Source: SZUA-448 sp964602475 | GTDB taxonomy: Bacteria > Bacillota > Clostridia > Lachnospirales > Lachnospiraceae | Assembly (NCBI GenBank): GCA_964602475.1 | Contig: CAZRRN010000004.1 | Coordinates: 1 to 64,000, forward strand | Length of the DNA: 64,000 bases | Direction of reading: 5' to 3' | Shown: positions 42,759 through 52,270 of the stretch, piece after piece | How the letters are laid out: the number at the start of each line of letters is the position of its first letter | Numbering within the stretch: the first letter of the stretch is position 1 | Notes under the pieces: model-generated | Told to the model about the DNA's origin: nothing | The model's database searches: none | What the model saw: the letters and a program-made list of their open reading frames with translations, nothing else | Program-made: the position numbers and the translations under genes

Positions 42759-44429
42759 TTATCTCTTCCCTGCTTCCTTCATTTTCTTTTTGTTCTCATA
42801 CATACGTCCGTCTGCACGGGAACAAAGCTCCCATCCGGACAGTTCTGAAAACTCGCTCTTCGAAACATATCCTGCTGCGAAGTCAAGCTGATACTTTTTT
42901 TCTGAGTTTTTGTTGAATTCTCCTGTTTTTGAATACAATTCTTTTATCTTCTGTTCCGGTGTTTCTGCGGAATTCTCTGTCACGGCTGCAACAAATTCAT
43001 CTCCCGCAATCCTTCCGTAAAGATAGTTTTTATCAAAGACATCCTTAAGAATTCCTGCAAACTGCTGTAAAGCATCATCTCCGACTGCATGACCGAACCG
43101 GTCATTGATCTCCTTGAAATCATTCAGATCCATATAAATCAATGTATATATTGTTCGATCCTCATCCCACTTTTCCAGTTGTTCAGAGATATAAGCACGA
43201 TTATTCAGTCCGGTCAGGGTATCTGTATAAGCCATTCTGTAAAGTATTTGTTTCTCCATATCCAAATGGTAAGTCTCTACTGCACGCTGAATATAGCTGA
43301 TAATCATCGTTGAAACGGCAACCAGTGCTGCCAGTGCTACCACTTCAGTTTTTGTCGTTTCTCCGGCTCTGATATATTTTTCAACATTAAACCGAATAAT
43401 ATCAAGAATGGTAAGCGTAACGGAAAGAACAGTTCCTATCAGGAAAGTGAGTTCTGCTTTTGACTTACTCCTGTTTGCTTCCAGAAAAGCACAGATAACA
43501 ACAATAAGAAAATCAATCACAATAATGCCCTGATAGATTGTGAGTACGCTTTGAAAACTATACAAGCCGATATAGCTGGCAACCATCGTTACCAAAGAAA
43601 AAACTGCAGTTCCGGTCAGGCAGACTCCGATGATTTTTTTATTTTTATTTTGTGTTACCAGATTGAAAACAAACAGAAGCACCGGAATCGGAGCAATAAA
43701 CAGTGACGAAAATTCAATCAGAGAATGAATATAGTAATTCTGCGATAGAATCTGGAGCAGCCCGGTACTTCCGGTTATCATGAGTGCCACGACCGCCGCA
43801 ACTCCCGAAAGTGACATCAGCATTTTTTCTTCCCTGCGTTTCTTTTTCCGAAACAGCGTAAAAATAAACCCATAAAGTGCAATCAGCAACAAAAAGGAAG
43901 CCACCATCAGCTCCGGAAGTCTCTCATGGAAAAAATAAAGAATGATATCCTCTGCTTCTCCAAGATAAATTGTCTCAAAACTTGTAAAGGCATTTTTCTC
44001 TGTAACTCTGCATAGAATCGTCAGCGTTTTATCCTTCGCTTCCGGCGGCAGCGAAACCCAAAAATATCCGCTTCCGACCATTCTGCCCTCTTCATTATAA
44101 CTGTCTCCGTATGAAAAAAGCTCTTCCGTATCAAGAAAAATCGCGATCACCGCATGATACACACGTACTTGAAGCAGGGGCTGCGTAAGCTCTTCGTTGA
44201 TTGTTCTTGATAGAACAAACTCATCTCCGGACTGGGCTGCCGGGAAAAAGAATTCTTCTAAATTCACATTTTCTGTTGTTTTATCATTTACGGTAACCGT
44301 CCATCCTTCATTAATCCGATAATTTTTTCCCTGCTGTTTCAACAAAGAATGAATTACTACCCACAGAATACTCAGGCAAAGAACAATCACTGTAAGCTTT
44401 AAGATGTATTTTACCGTAGACTTCTGCAC
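42759..44429 (-). CDS. Membrane diguanylate cyclase with extracytoplasmic and 7-helix sensor
   Basis: An N-terminal helix (about 8-28) is followed by an extracytoplasmic beta-rich domain (about 30-170, 7TMR-DISM-like, with YGDSYNEEG), seven helices (about 175-375) and a GGDEF domain (about 395-556). The active motif is RIAGDEFVAAV (AGDEF, a form known in active cyclases), with DLNDFKEINDRFGHAVGD for metal and nucleotide. No RxxD inhibitory site is seen. The start is GTG at 44429 with GGAGG 5 nt before. The ligand is unknown. It lies just after rfbB in the genome but has its own promoter. Confidence 0.9.
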   Translation of the reverse strand: MQKSTVKYILKLTVIVLCLSILWVVIHSLLKQQGKNYRINEGWTVTVNDKTTENVNLEEFFFPAAQSGDEFVLSRTINEELTQPLLQVRVYHAVIAIFLDTEELFSYGDSYNEEGRMVGSGYFWVSLPPEAKDKTLTILCRVTEKNAFTSFETIYLGEAEDIILYFFHERLPELMVASFLLLIALYGFIFTLFRKKKRREEKMLMSLSGVAAVVALMITGSTGLLQILSQNYYIHSLIEFSSLFIAPIPVLLFVFNLVTQNKNKKIIGVCLTGTAVFSLVTMVASYIGLYSFQSVLTIYQGIIVIDFLIVVICAFLEANRSKSKAELTFLIGTVLSVTLTILDIIRFNVEKYIRAGETTKTEVVALAALVAVSTMIISYIQRAVETYHLDMEKQILYRMAYTDTLTGLNNRAYISEQLEKWDEDRTIYTLIYMDLNDFKEINDRFGHAVGDDALQQFAGILKDVFDKNYLYGRIAGDEFVAAVTENSAETPEQKIKELYSKTGEFNKNSEKKYQLDFAAGYVSKSEFSELSGWELCSRADGRMYENKKKMKEAGKR

Positions 44430-44466
44430 TATTTCCTCCGTAGCAATTTTATTATGAATATTAGTA

Positions 44467-44495
44467 ATAATACCATAATTTAATTAAAATATCAA
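44467..44495 (-). promoter_or_regulatory. Sigma-A promoter of the GGDEF gene
   Basis: TTGATA (44495-44490), 17 nt, TATTAT (44472-44467), on the minus strand in a very AT-rich stretch about 38 nt before the GTG start. Confidence 0.75.
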
Positions 44496-44544
44496 GTAAT
44501 GCGAATTTCAGCGAAGTTCCTTTTGTTCTGCGGAACGAAATCGC

Positions 44545-44577
44545 AAAAAAAGGAACCCGCTTCCATTCGGATTCCTT
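44545..44577 (-). terminator. Intrinsic terminator of the Wzz-like gene
   Basis: On the minus strand AGGAATCC pairs with GGGTTCCT (one bulge-like mismatch), followed by seven T. It ends 42 nt after the Wzz-like stop. A second imperfect hairpin (GCGATTTCGTTCC side, 44546-44500) follows it. Confidence 0.75.
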
Positions 44578-44586
44578 CTTGTGTCT

Positions 44587-45990
44587 TTATCTTTCTGCGT
44601 CTGCTTCGGTTACAACAACACCAAGCGGTTTCATTTTCCACAGCTTCAGGTATTCAAGCTCCGCTTCAATCTGGGAATACGTTGTCTTGTCCTGCTGTTC
44701 CATAAGAATCACCGCATCTGCTTTCTGAACCTGCTCCGCTGCTTCTGACTGTGATAAGATATTTCCGGCAGTAAAAAGCTGGTACCCTTCCTTGGTTCCT
44801 GCAAGCTCTGTATATTTTTGAATCAATTCCGGATCGGCCGTTCCAATCACTGCTACCTTTTTCTTTGAATCCTTTTCAAGCATTCCGTCGATTGTACTCC
44901 CTAGCAATGCACAGGCACCGGACTGTCCATCTGCTTTCAGACGGATGTCTCCAAGTCTCCAGCACAGTTTATCAATAAAAAGAAATCTCTTTCTCTTTCT
45001 TGCGGAAGGAATCTCTGCAAGCACATTGACCCTCAGGCGGTTCTTTAATTCATTAGAATTAAGAAGCACTCCGGATATAACTGCCATGCAGGCATAATAA
45101 ATGAATCCAAGCAGTACACCGATCACTCCGGCAAGTATCATATATTTGATTGCCTGTTTTAAAATATAAGCGGTTCCTATCGTGTATTTGGGCTGGGCAC
45201 TTTCTTCCCATTCCTTATATTCCGTATTCGCCTCAGCAAGTGTCACCGTCAAATCCGATACATACTGGATATTATTTTTCTGAGTTGTATCAAGTGTAAA
45301 ATCCACACTGCTGTATACGGATTCATTAATTACCGAATAGCTGAACTTTCCGATGGATTCTGTAAACTCCTGATACCTCTGTTCAATACCTTCTCTTACA
45401 ATATCCATAATTTCCCGGCAATCTTCTTCATCGACACCATAGACCGTCACATTGATTACCGCGGCGCTGTAGTCCACCGAGCATTTCAGAATCTCGGACA
45501 GGTATCGGATTTCACTGACCTGATTTGTGTTCTCCAAAACATACTGGTACAGCTCCCCGCGAGAAATATATCTGCTGTATGCTGCCAGCAGCCGATATGT
45601 AATATCTGTATTCTGATAAGTCATATCCGGCATAATCTGATACTCCGAATCAATATAAACACTGAATGAACCGATATATTCATTCATGGGATCAATCTTC
45701 ATTAAAACGGATTTCTCATTATATTCTGTCTGACGCTTACTGTTGGTTTCGATGTTCTCCATCGTCGTCTTAAGTGTCTTTCCAACCGCATTATAATTAT
45801 CCAGTTCAATCTGGTACTGTGACTGAGCCTTCTGCGTTGCATCATCATTAAGCTGTACCTTGATCGTTCCGTACAGAGAATAGGCTGCTCCGAGTAAAGC
45901 AATTACAATTCCGATCTGGATGACTCTTCTCCATTGCTTCAGCGCATAATATAATACAAAACGTATATTAATTTCCCGTTCTTCCTCCAT
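44587..45990 (-). CDS. Wzz/CpsC-type chain-length protein with kinase-like C-terminal remnant
   Basis: Two membrane helices (about 20-40 and 285-310) flank a long extracytoplasmic, partly coiled-coil region, the Wzz layout of polysaccharide co-polymerases. After the second helix come about 150 cytosolic residues resembling a bacterial tyrosine-kinase fold: KKVAVIGTADPELIQKY stands where Walker A should be but has no GKT, and KADAVILMEQQDKTTYSQIE matches the late part of CpsD. So it looks like a CpsC-CpsD fusion whose kinase part cannot bind ATP normally. No glycosyltransferases are near. GGGGG precedes the ATG. Confidence 0.75.
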   Translation of the reverse strand: MEEEREINIRFVLYYALKQWRRVIQIGIVIALLGAAYSLYGTIKVQLNDDATQKAQSQYQIELDNYNAVGKTLKTTMENIETNSKRQTEYNEKSVLMKIDPMNEYIGSFSVYIDSEYQIMPDMTYQNTDITYRLLAAYSRYISRGELYQYVLENTNQVSEIRYLSEILKCSVDYSAAVINVTVYGVDEEDCREIMDIVREGIEQRYQEFTESIGKFSYSVINESVYSSVDFTLDTTQKNNIQYVSDLTVTLAEANTEYKEWEESAQPKYTIGTAYILKQAIKYMILAGVIGVLLGFIYYACMAVISGVLLNSNELKNRLRVNVLAEIPSARKRKRFLFIDKLCWRLGDIRLKADGQSGACALLGSTIDGMLEKDSKKKVAVIGTADPELIQKYTELAGTKEGYQLFTAGNILSQSEAAEQVQKADAVILMEQQDKTTYSQIEAELEYLKLWKMKPLGVVVTEADAER

Positions 45991-46055
45991 AGTATCCCCC
46001 CGTGTTCATTTGTTATCCGGCACGGCTTTCAGTATATCGGATTCATAAAATGTTG

Positions 46056-47645
46056 TCAACCGATTTTCATCAGATCCTTCTTCCCCAGTCCGGCATACAA
46101 GCCAAAGGACACCGTCAGTAAAACAACAAGAAGAACTGCCATAACAAGGGGTTTTGTTTCATCCTTTACCATCAAAACAGCCACAATCGGAAGAATAACG
46201 CTGATAACATCAACCAGCATTGAAAGAAATGCAGAGGCGCTCTGCTTTACCACGGAGACTTCATTTTCCCAGTTAAATACCGGAATCTTCAGATTAATGT
46301 AGAGTCCGGCAAGTGAAGAAAAAAGAATATATGCAGCAGGAATCAATACCAGAAGCAGTCCCGTAATAAAATCCGGTCTAAGCGCAATCAGTCCGAAAAC
46401 AACTGCAATAATATAGAACGGTGCTGCAATGGTCAGGTTAAGCAGCAGCTTACCGGTCAGTATATCACGGCTGCGAACCGGAAGCGTCTTCATGATCCAC
46501 CATTCCTTTCCTTCCATGGAAATCGAGCATGCCGTAGTCGGCATCAGTGTTGCCATCATGGCAAGAGCAAGGGGAAACAGGCTTTCTACAATTCCCGGAA
46601 GACCAAGCAGTGTATCCAGCTTATCAGTTCCGACTATAAGCAGTGCTATGGAAGCAACCGCCATCATTATATATCCGATGGAAGTATTACTCACGTAGAT
46701 TCCTGAAGCAAAATACCGCTTAACCTCTCGTTTCCAAAGTGATTTCAGCTGTGAGCTAGCAGCAAGCTCCTGCATTTTATAGTTATTCTTTGCAGCGGTT
46801 GCGTTAAGTGCGGAACAGATTGATTCGAATCTCCACTGTAGGAGTACAATGACAGCAAGAAAAATTCCGACAGAGACAGCCAGAAGCAGAAGGAGCTGCA
46901 GGATGCTATGATTAACGGTTGCATTATTAAACCAGAGTGCAGGCGGATACAGCATTCCTATTTTCTCGCCAATCGTGGCTCCAAGGTTCTCAAGTACCTC
47001 CTTGCTCATGCTTTCCGCCTGTCCCGCAATACTGTATTCCAGAAATATGATTCCTGCTACAGACAATAAGGTCAGCAGCGCATACGCAATGCTTTTATGC
47101 TTCATTCTGGAGCTAACGGCCGTAACCAATGCTCCGATTGCTGTTGCCACCGTAATCGGAAGCAATGGAAGAACCAGAATTCCGATGATCCCATACAGAT
47201 AGAATTCAACTGACGGTTTTAGATTCACGGCATAGACAATCATTCCCGGAAGCATAACCAGAAACGCAATAATCAGATCCGATACATACATATACAGAAA
47301 CCTGCTCACGACAATCGCTGTTTGTGAAAGCGGAAGTGAAGACAACACCTCAAAGGATTTTGTTTGAAAAATGATGCTTCCTGCCTTGAAGATGGAAAAG
47401 AACAATATGACAACCCCTGTGATCATAAACAGATACATCGGAATAATCCCTGTAAGATTTACGGTAGCAAGGCCCATCGAGAGCGCAGTCACATAGAAAA
47501 CCAGTATTCCCGCAAGCATGACATAAACCAGAAGCATTCCGGTCTGCCGGTTTTTCATCTTGGTATCCTTTGTAAACCGTATTTCATTCAGCCGAAACAG
47601 ATTGCAGCTCTGAACCTTCGTCAAACGTAGTATTTGTCTTATCAT
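46056..47645 (-). CDS. ABC-2 type permease, large
   Basis: The 529-aa protein has about 12 predicted membrane helices and resembles the large integral components of Gram-positive ABC-2 exporters. RLNEIRFTKDTKMKNRQ is near the N terminus, FEVLSSLPLS in the first loop, and WWIMKTLPVRSRDILTGKLL is the repeated coupling-helix-like stretch in the second half, hinting at internal duplication. The ATPase gene is 15 nt upstream. The substrate is unknown. Confidence 0.85.
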   Translation of the reverse strand: MIRQILRLTKVQSCNLFRLNEIRFTKDTKMKNRQTGMLLVYVMLAGILVFYVTALSMGLATVNLTGIIPMYLFMITGVVILFFSIFKAGSIIFQTKSFEVLSSLPLSQTAIVVSRFLYMYVSDLIIAFLVMLPGMIVYAVNLKPSVEFYLYGIIGILVLPLLPITVATAIGALVTAVSSRMKHKSIAYALLTLLSVAGIIFLEYSIAGQAESMSKEVLENLGATIGEKIGMLYPPALWFNNATVNHSILQLLLLLAVSVGIFLAVIVLLQWRFESICSALNATAAKNNYKMQELAASSQLKSLWKREVKRYFASGIYVSNTSIGYIMMAVASIALLIVGTDKLDTLLGLPGIVESLFPLALAMMATLMPTTACSISMEGKEWWIMKTLPVRSRDILTGKLLLNLTIAAPFYIIAVVFGLIALRPDFITGLLLVLIPAAYILFSSLAGLYINLKIPVFNWENEVSVVKQSASAFLSMLVDVISVILPIVAVLMVKDETKPLVMAVLLVVLLTVSFGLYAGLGKKDLMKIG

Positions 47646-47660
47646 AACCAGCCTCTTTTC

Positions 47661-48371
47661 CTATCTCGTTGTTGCTTCCATGAACGCATCCTCAAGTGAC
47701 CGGTTTCCGACCATTTCCTGCATCGTTCCTGATTCTACAAGTTCTCCGTTCTTAATGATTGCAACTTTATTACACAGCTTCTCTGCAACATCCAGAACAT
47801 GTGTAGAAAAGAAAATTGCACTTCCCTGTTCACACAGTTCATGCATTTTATTTTTTAATTTTAGTGCAGCAGTCGGATCAAGCCCCACAAAAGGCTCATC
47901 CAGAATCAGAAGCTTCGGACAATGAATCAGCGCACTGATCAGTGCAAGCTTCTGCTTCATGCCATGGGAATAAGAGGAAACCAGATCTCCGAGAGAAGAG
48001 GTTAATTCAAAATCCTCTGCTTCCAGGCGAATTCTTTTTTCGCGGTCTTCCTTAGACAGTTCAAAAATATCTGCTATAAAATTGAGGTATTGAATTCCGG
48101 TCAGATATTCATAAATATCCGGATTATCGGGAATATAGGCCAGTTTACGTTTACAGCCAATCGGGTCATTTTTAATCGAGCTGCCGTCTATCATTATCTC
48201 TCCGCTGTCGAAATCATGAATTCCGACAACACATTTTATCGTTGTTGTTTTACCGGCTCCGTTATGACCGATAAATCCGAAAATATCTCCTGCGTCAACC
48301 GACAGACTTAAATTATTTACTGCAGTCTTTCCTCCGGCATAGGTCTTGGTTAGATTTTTAATATCCAGCAT
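47661..48371 (-). CDS. ABC transporter ATP-binding protein
   Basis: Walker A GHNGAGKTTT, signature SYSHGMKQKLALISALIH, Walker B LLILDEPFVGLDP and the H-loop FFSTHV define one ABC ATPase of the CcmA/ABC-2 exporter group. Its 236 aa is standard. GGAGG precedes the ATG. It partners the 12-helix permease directly downstream. Confidence 0.95.
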   Translation of the reverse strand: MLDIKNLTKTYAGGKTAVNNLSLSVDAGDIFGFIGHNGAGKTTTIKCVVGIHDFDSGEIMIDGSSIKNDPIGCKRKLAYIPDNPDIYEYLTGIQYLNFIADIFELSKEDREKRIRLEAEDFELTSSLGDLVSSYSHGMKQKLALISALIHCPKLLILDEPFVGLDPTAALKLKNKMHELCEQGSAIFFSTHVLDVAEKLCNKVAIIKNGELVESGTMQEMVGNRSLEDAFMEATTR

Positions 48372-48429
48372 ACATATTCCTCCGTATCTTTGTCACACTT
48401 TTATGAAATGACCGAAAATTCATTTCCAC

Positions 48430-48459
48430 AATATAGCACAGTCCAGACTTTACCGTCAA
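48430..48459 (-). promoter_or_regulatory. Promoter and direct repeats of the ABC-2 operon
   Basis: TTGACG (48459-48454), 18 nt, TATATT (48435-48430) on the minus strand. CGGTAAA occurs twice in direct repeat, once upstream of and once overlapping the -35, and CCGTATT/AATACGG (48466-48489) makes an inverted repeat just before. This arrangement looks like a regulator site. The rest of the 194-nt gap to addA is unremarkable. Confidence 0.6.
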
Positions 48460-48565
48460 CATTTACCGTATTAGTCGTTGTCAATACGGATGATTTCGTC
48501 ATTAATAAGCATTAAGACTGCCTGTATCCGTTTCTCTCCGAAGTCGTGTCGGGTTTATGCCCTGT

Positions 48566-51500
48566 TTATTCTATAGGAATCACGGACTCGTCATGAAATG
48601 CATAAATCAGCTTCTCCTTCACTTTCTTTCCTGTAATCTGCTCCAAAGCTTTCGCATAATAGCGGAGCTGTTCACTGTATCTTCGAGAAAGCTCAGCGCC
48701 GTTAGCTCTGTCGGTTTTATAATCTGCAAGTATCAGTTCTCCGTCCTCTTCAAAATACAGGTCAATAATTCCCTGAATAAGAATAAGCTCCTCCCCATCT
48801 TTTGGCTGCTTTTCTGTGCAGCACAGCTCTCCCGTGTCAAAATCAATTACACTTTCCGGAAGTCCGAGTACAAACGGCTGTTCCCGGTGCAGTAAGCACT
48901 TCTGTTCTGCCGTACGCATCCGTTCTGCCAGAGAGCTGTTAAGGAATGAAGAAATCTTAGCTGCACTCAGCAGTTTTTTTTCTTCTTCTTTTATCTTCCC
49001 TGTCTTAACCAGCAGCTCAAAAAATTCTTCCGTTTCCTGTTCTGTTCGAATTTCATTAATCGGGAGCCGTTCGAGAACCTCATGGTACAAGGTTCCTCGT
49101 TCACTGCCCACATTTTTATCCTTTTCCTTATTTCTTTCTGCTTGTTCTGACCGGAACATCGGAATACCTTCCTCCGGTTCCTGCTGCTCTGCTGCCTCCA
49201 TTGCACGATGCTTTAGTTCCGATACCGAGAATTTCATCGGACGCCGCACCGACCTCGCATATGGGTACTGAAATTCAATGCAGTCTCGAAGTCCCTGATA
49301 CTCCGGCATTTCTTCGCCCTGCCATGCAGCATTACTGTCTTTTTTTGTTTCTGCTCTGTAAATCAAAGAAAAAAGCTGTTCTTTTTCTTCCGCTTCGCGG
49401 CTGTTCTGTTCCGCTTCTTCCGGTGTTGGGGTGTAAGCCGATACCGGAAGAACCTTCCATAGTACATCATTTCCGGTTGTTATGGAAGGAAGGCATACCG
49501 TAAACTCTTTGTTCATCTCCGGTTCAGTCGCAACAGAAACATCATGAAGCACTGCTCCTACTATCAAGTCTAAATATGCTCCTGCTTTTCCAAGCTGAAG
49601 GTAATCCATCCGTGCTTCTCCATCCATGCAGGAATTCATCAGCTTTACCGGATCCTTACTGCTTCCGACCAATATAATCTTTTCTCTTGCGCGTGTCATT
49701 GCAACATAAAGAACTCTCAGCTCTTCCGCAATATCCTCATGCTTTAAAGAGTTTTTTATCAGCTGTTTCGGGAGTGTTGCAATCTTCGTTCGAAGTTCTC
49801 CGTCAATACTGTCCGGTCCCATTCCAAAATCCGGATGCAGCACCAGCGGTACTGCAGAATCTGAGTGATTAAAGCGTTTTCCGAGTGCCGGCAGAAGAAC
49901 AATCGGAAATTCCAGTCCCTTGCTTCTGTGTATGCTCATAACACGAACCGATTGATTCCCGGTATCCGGAACCGCTTCTCCGTAGTCAATTCCATGTTCC
50001 AGTATTCGTTCTATATACCGGATAAAATGAAACAGTCCGTGGTAGCTTGTATTCTCATACATCGCCGCCTGTTGCAGCAGAAAATCCAGGTTTGCCGTCC
50101 TGCGTTCTCCCGCAGGAAAGGCCGACATTAATTCGTAAAAACCGGTTTTCTGATAGATTGTCCGCAGCAGATCTGTTGTTCCAAGATACCGCTCGCGTTC
50201 TCTTAATTCGTCGTATTCCTTAATAAATCGTTTCAGCTTTCCTCCATACTCCGATTCTGTATGCTTTCTCAGTGTTTCATAAATGCTACAGTCGAACTCT
50301 CTGATCTTCGCAAGCTCATCATTGGTCATTCCGACCATCGGAGAAAGAAGAACCGCCGTCAAAGGAATGTCCTGCCTTGGATTATCCAGTATTTTCAAAT
50401 AATTTAGTATGGTTTTTACTTCACCGGCTTCAAAAAAGCCGCTCTGCGTATCCGAGCGTACCGGAATCCCTGCTTCTGTCAGAACCGTAACTACAACCTC
50501 CGCCATACCCTTCATGGAACGCAGAAGAATTACAATGTCTCCATAACCTGCACGGCGTTCTTTCCCATTCTCGGTAATCAGCAGTCCGTTTTTCTGATCC
50601 GTCAGCTGGCGGATTCTATTCACACAGGCATACGCTTCCGCACGTTTGCTGTCATGCTCTCCGGTTCCGTCTTCCTCATCTTCATTTCCTACAAGGATCA
50701 GTTCCGGAAGATACGGTGAATCTATTCCCTGAACATTTTGATAAACCGGTCCTGCAAATAATGCTGCATTCCGGTCATATTCGATACGTCCGAAATCACG
50801 GTGCATACACCACTCAAAAACGGTGTTAACGGCATCAAGTACCTCTATACGGCTTCGAAAATTCATATGAAGATCAATTTTTTGACATCTGCCCTCATTA
50901 GGATTATACTGTTCGTATTTTTCCATGAACAGCTCCGGCCGCGCCAGACGAAACCTATAAATACTTTGCTTAACATCCCCTACCATGAAGACATTCGGCG
51001 GTTCTGTCTGATCATTTCCCCTTGCAATGGCATTCAACAGTGTTTCCTGCACAAGATTGCTATCCTGATATTCATCAATCATAATCTGTGCATATTTTTC
51101 CCGCAAATCTGCAGCAGCACGGGAGGGAATCCGCTTCCCATCTGATTCCTCTAACAGGATTGCAAGCGCATAATGCTCCAAATCCCCGAAATCCAAAAGA
51201 TTTTTTTCTTCCTTTGCTTCATGATATTTTTCTATAAATCGAAGCGCTATAGAAACCAGAACCTGCATCGGTTTTCGAACAAGCTTCAGGTCGGCAAGCA
51301 TATCTTCCTGTGGCTGAAAATAATAATAATCCGTAAGATTCTTAATGCTCTTTTTATATTCCTCTCTGAGAGCCCTGACACGGTCCTTTATTCTCTCGTT
51401 TGTCGACTGATCCGGTTTTCCAGACAAACGGACAAGGCTGAACTCCTTCAGGGCGTTCGCGTATCGTTCATAACCTTCCAATCCGCGTAGCTGCTCCAAT

Positions 51501-52270
51501 GCTTCTATGTCTGAGCTGATTGTCTTGCTGTAAGCAAGCGGTCCTTCCGGAGCAAAGCACAGTTCCTGTGCTTTGTGTGCTTTTTGCTCTGCTGCGTTCA
51601 GTACATTTACCGTATCCTTTTCTATCTCGTGGATGATATCGCTCTGTAAAAAATCATCTATCGTATCATATCGAAATTTTTCGTCCTGTTCCTTTAACCA
51701 TTCCTCCGGCCACGGATAGCTCTCGGAAAATCTCCAGAGTCCAAGAACATATTCCTCAAGTCGTGCATCAGTTTTTCCATCCGCATAGGTCTCCGCAAAC
51801 CGAAGAAACTCTTCGTTGCCTTCTTCGTATAATTCCTCCAGCAGCTCACTCATGACGTCGGAACGCAAAAGCTCCATTTCTGTCTCATCTCCGATTCGAA
51901 AACCGGGATCCAGATGAATCACATGAAAATATTCTCTTACCACCTGCATGCAAAAGCTGTCAATTGTAGTAATGGTCGCTGTTCGAAGCAGTGCCTGCTG
52001 CCGCTGGAGCAGTTCATTTTCCGGATTTTCTTCAATACGCAGGGTAAGCTGCTCGCCGATTCGTTCCCGCATCTCGGCGGCTGCAGCCTTTGTAAAGGTC
52101 ACCACAAGAAGCCTGTCGATATCAAGCGGATGAGCTCCCTCGGTAATTAAAGAAAGAATACGTTCCACCAGAACCGCAGTTTTCCCGGATCCTGCAGCAG
52201 CGGACACTAAAAGACTGCAGTTTCTTAGATCAATCACTTTTTGTTGTTCGTTCGTCCAATTTCTCCCCAT
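48566..52270 (-). CDS. addA: ATP-dependent helicase/nuclease subunit A
   Basis: AddA is the 3'-5' helicase and 3'-end nuclease of the AddAB complex that processes double-strand breaks to Chi-like sites for RecA. The UvrD-type motifs are intact: Walker A SAAAGSGKTAVL, Ia TFTKAAAAEMRERI, II IDEYQDSN, IV VKQSIYRFR, V VRVMSIHRSKGLEFP and VI LRVLYVAMTRAREK. The C-terminal RecB-type nuclease has GIIDLYFEEDGELILADYKTD. Its 1234 aa is normal. It overlaps the end of addB by 37 nt. Confidence 0.98.
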   Translation of the reverse strand: MGRNWTNEQQKVIDLRNCSLLVSAAAGSGKTAVLVERILSLITEGAHPLDIDRLLVVTFTKAAAAEMRERIGEQLTLRIEENPENELLQRQQALLRTATITTIDSFCMQVVREYFHVIHLDPGFRIGDETEMELLRSDVMSELLEELYEEGNEEFLRFAETYADGKTDARLEEYVLGLWRFSESYPWPEEWLKEQDEKFRYDTIDDFLQSDIIHEIEKDTVNVLNAAEQKAHKAQELCFAPEGPLAYSKTISSDIEALEQLRGLEGYERYANALKEFSLVRLSGKPDQSTNERIKDRVRALREEYKKSIKNLTDYYYFQPQEDMLADLKLVRKPMQVLVSIALRFIEKYHEAKEEKNLLDFGDLEHYALAILLEESDGKRIPSRAAADLREKYAQIMIDEYQDSNLVQETLLNAIARGNDQTEPPNVFMVGDVKQSIYRFRLARPELFMEKYEQYNPNEGRCQKIDLHMNFRSRIEVLDAVNTVFEWCMHRDFGRIEYDRNAALFAGPVYQNVQGIDSPYLPELILVGNEDEEDGTGEHDSKRAEAYACVNRIRQLTDQKNGLLITENGKERRAGYGDIVILLRSMKGMAEVVVTVLTEAGIPVRSDTQSGFFEAGEVKTILNYLKILDNPRQDIPLTAVLLSPMVGMTNDELAKIREFDCSIYETLRKHTESEYGGKLKRFIKEYDELRERERYLGTTDLLRTIYQKTGFYELMSAFPAGERRTANLDFLLQQAAMYENTSYHGLFHFIRYIERILEHGIDYGEAVPDTGNQSVRVMSIHRSKGLEFPIVLLPALGKRFNHSDSAVPLVLHPDFGMGPDSIDGELRTKIATLPKQLIKNSLKHEDIAEELRVLYVAMTRAREKIILVGSSKDPVKLMNSCMDGEARMDYLQLGKAGAYLDLIVGAVLHDVSVATEPEMNKEFTVCLPSITTGNDVLWKVLPVSAYTPTPEEAEQNSREAEEKEQLFSLIYRAETKKDSNAAWQGEEMPEYQGLRDCIEFQYPYARSVRRPMKFSVSELKHRAMEAAEQQEPEEGIPMFRSEQAERNKEKDKNVGSERGTLYHEVLERLPINEIRTEQETEEFFELLVKTGKIKEEEKKLLSAAKISSFLNSSLAERMRTAEQKCLLHREQPFVLGLPESVIDFDTGELCCTEKQPKDGEELILIQGIIDLYFEEDGELILADYKTDRANGAELSRRYSEQLRYYAKALEQITGKKVKEKLIYAFHDESVIPIE

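Noticed and set aside
44430..44544. A second RNA gene after the Wzz terminator
   Set aside because: Only one imperfect hairpin next to an ordinary promoter; no promoter directs transcription of it as a separate RNA.
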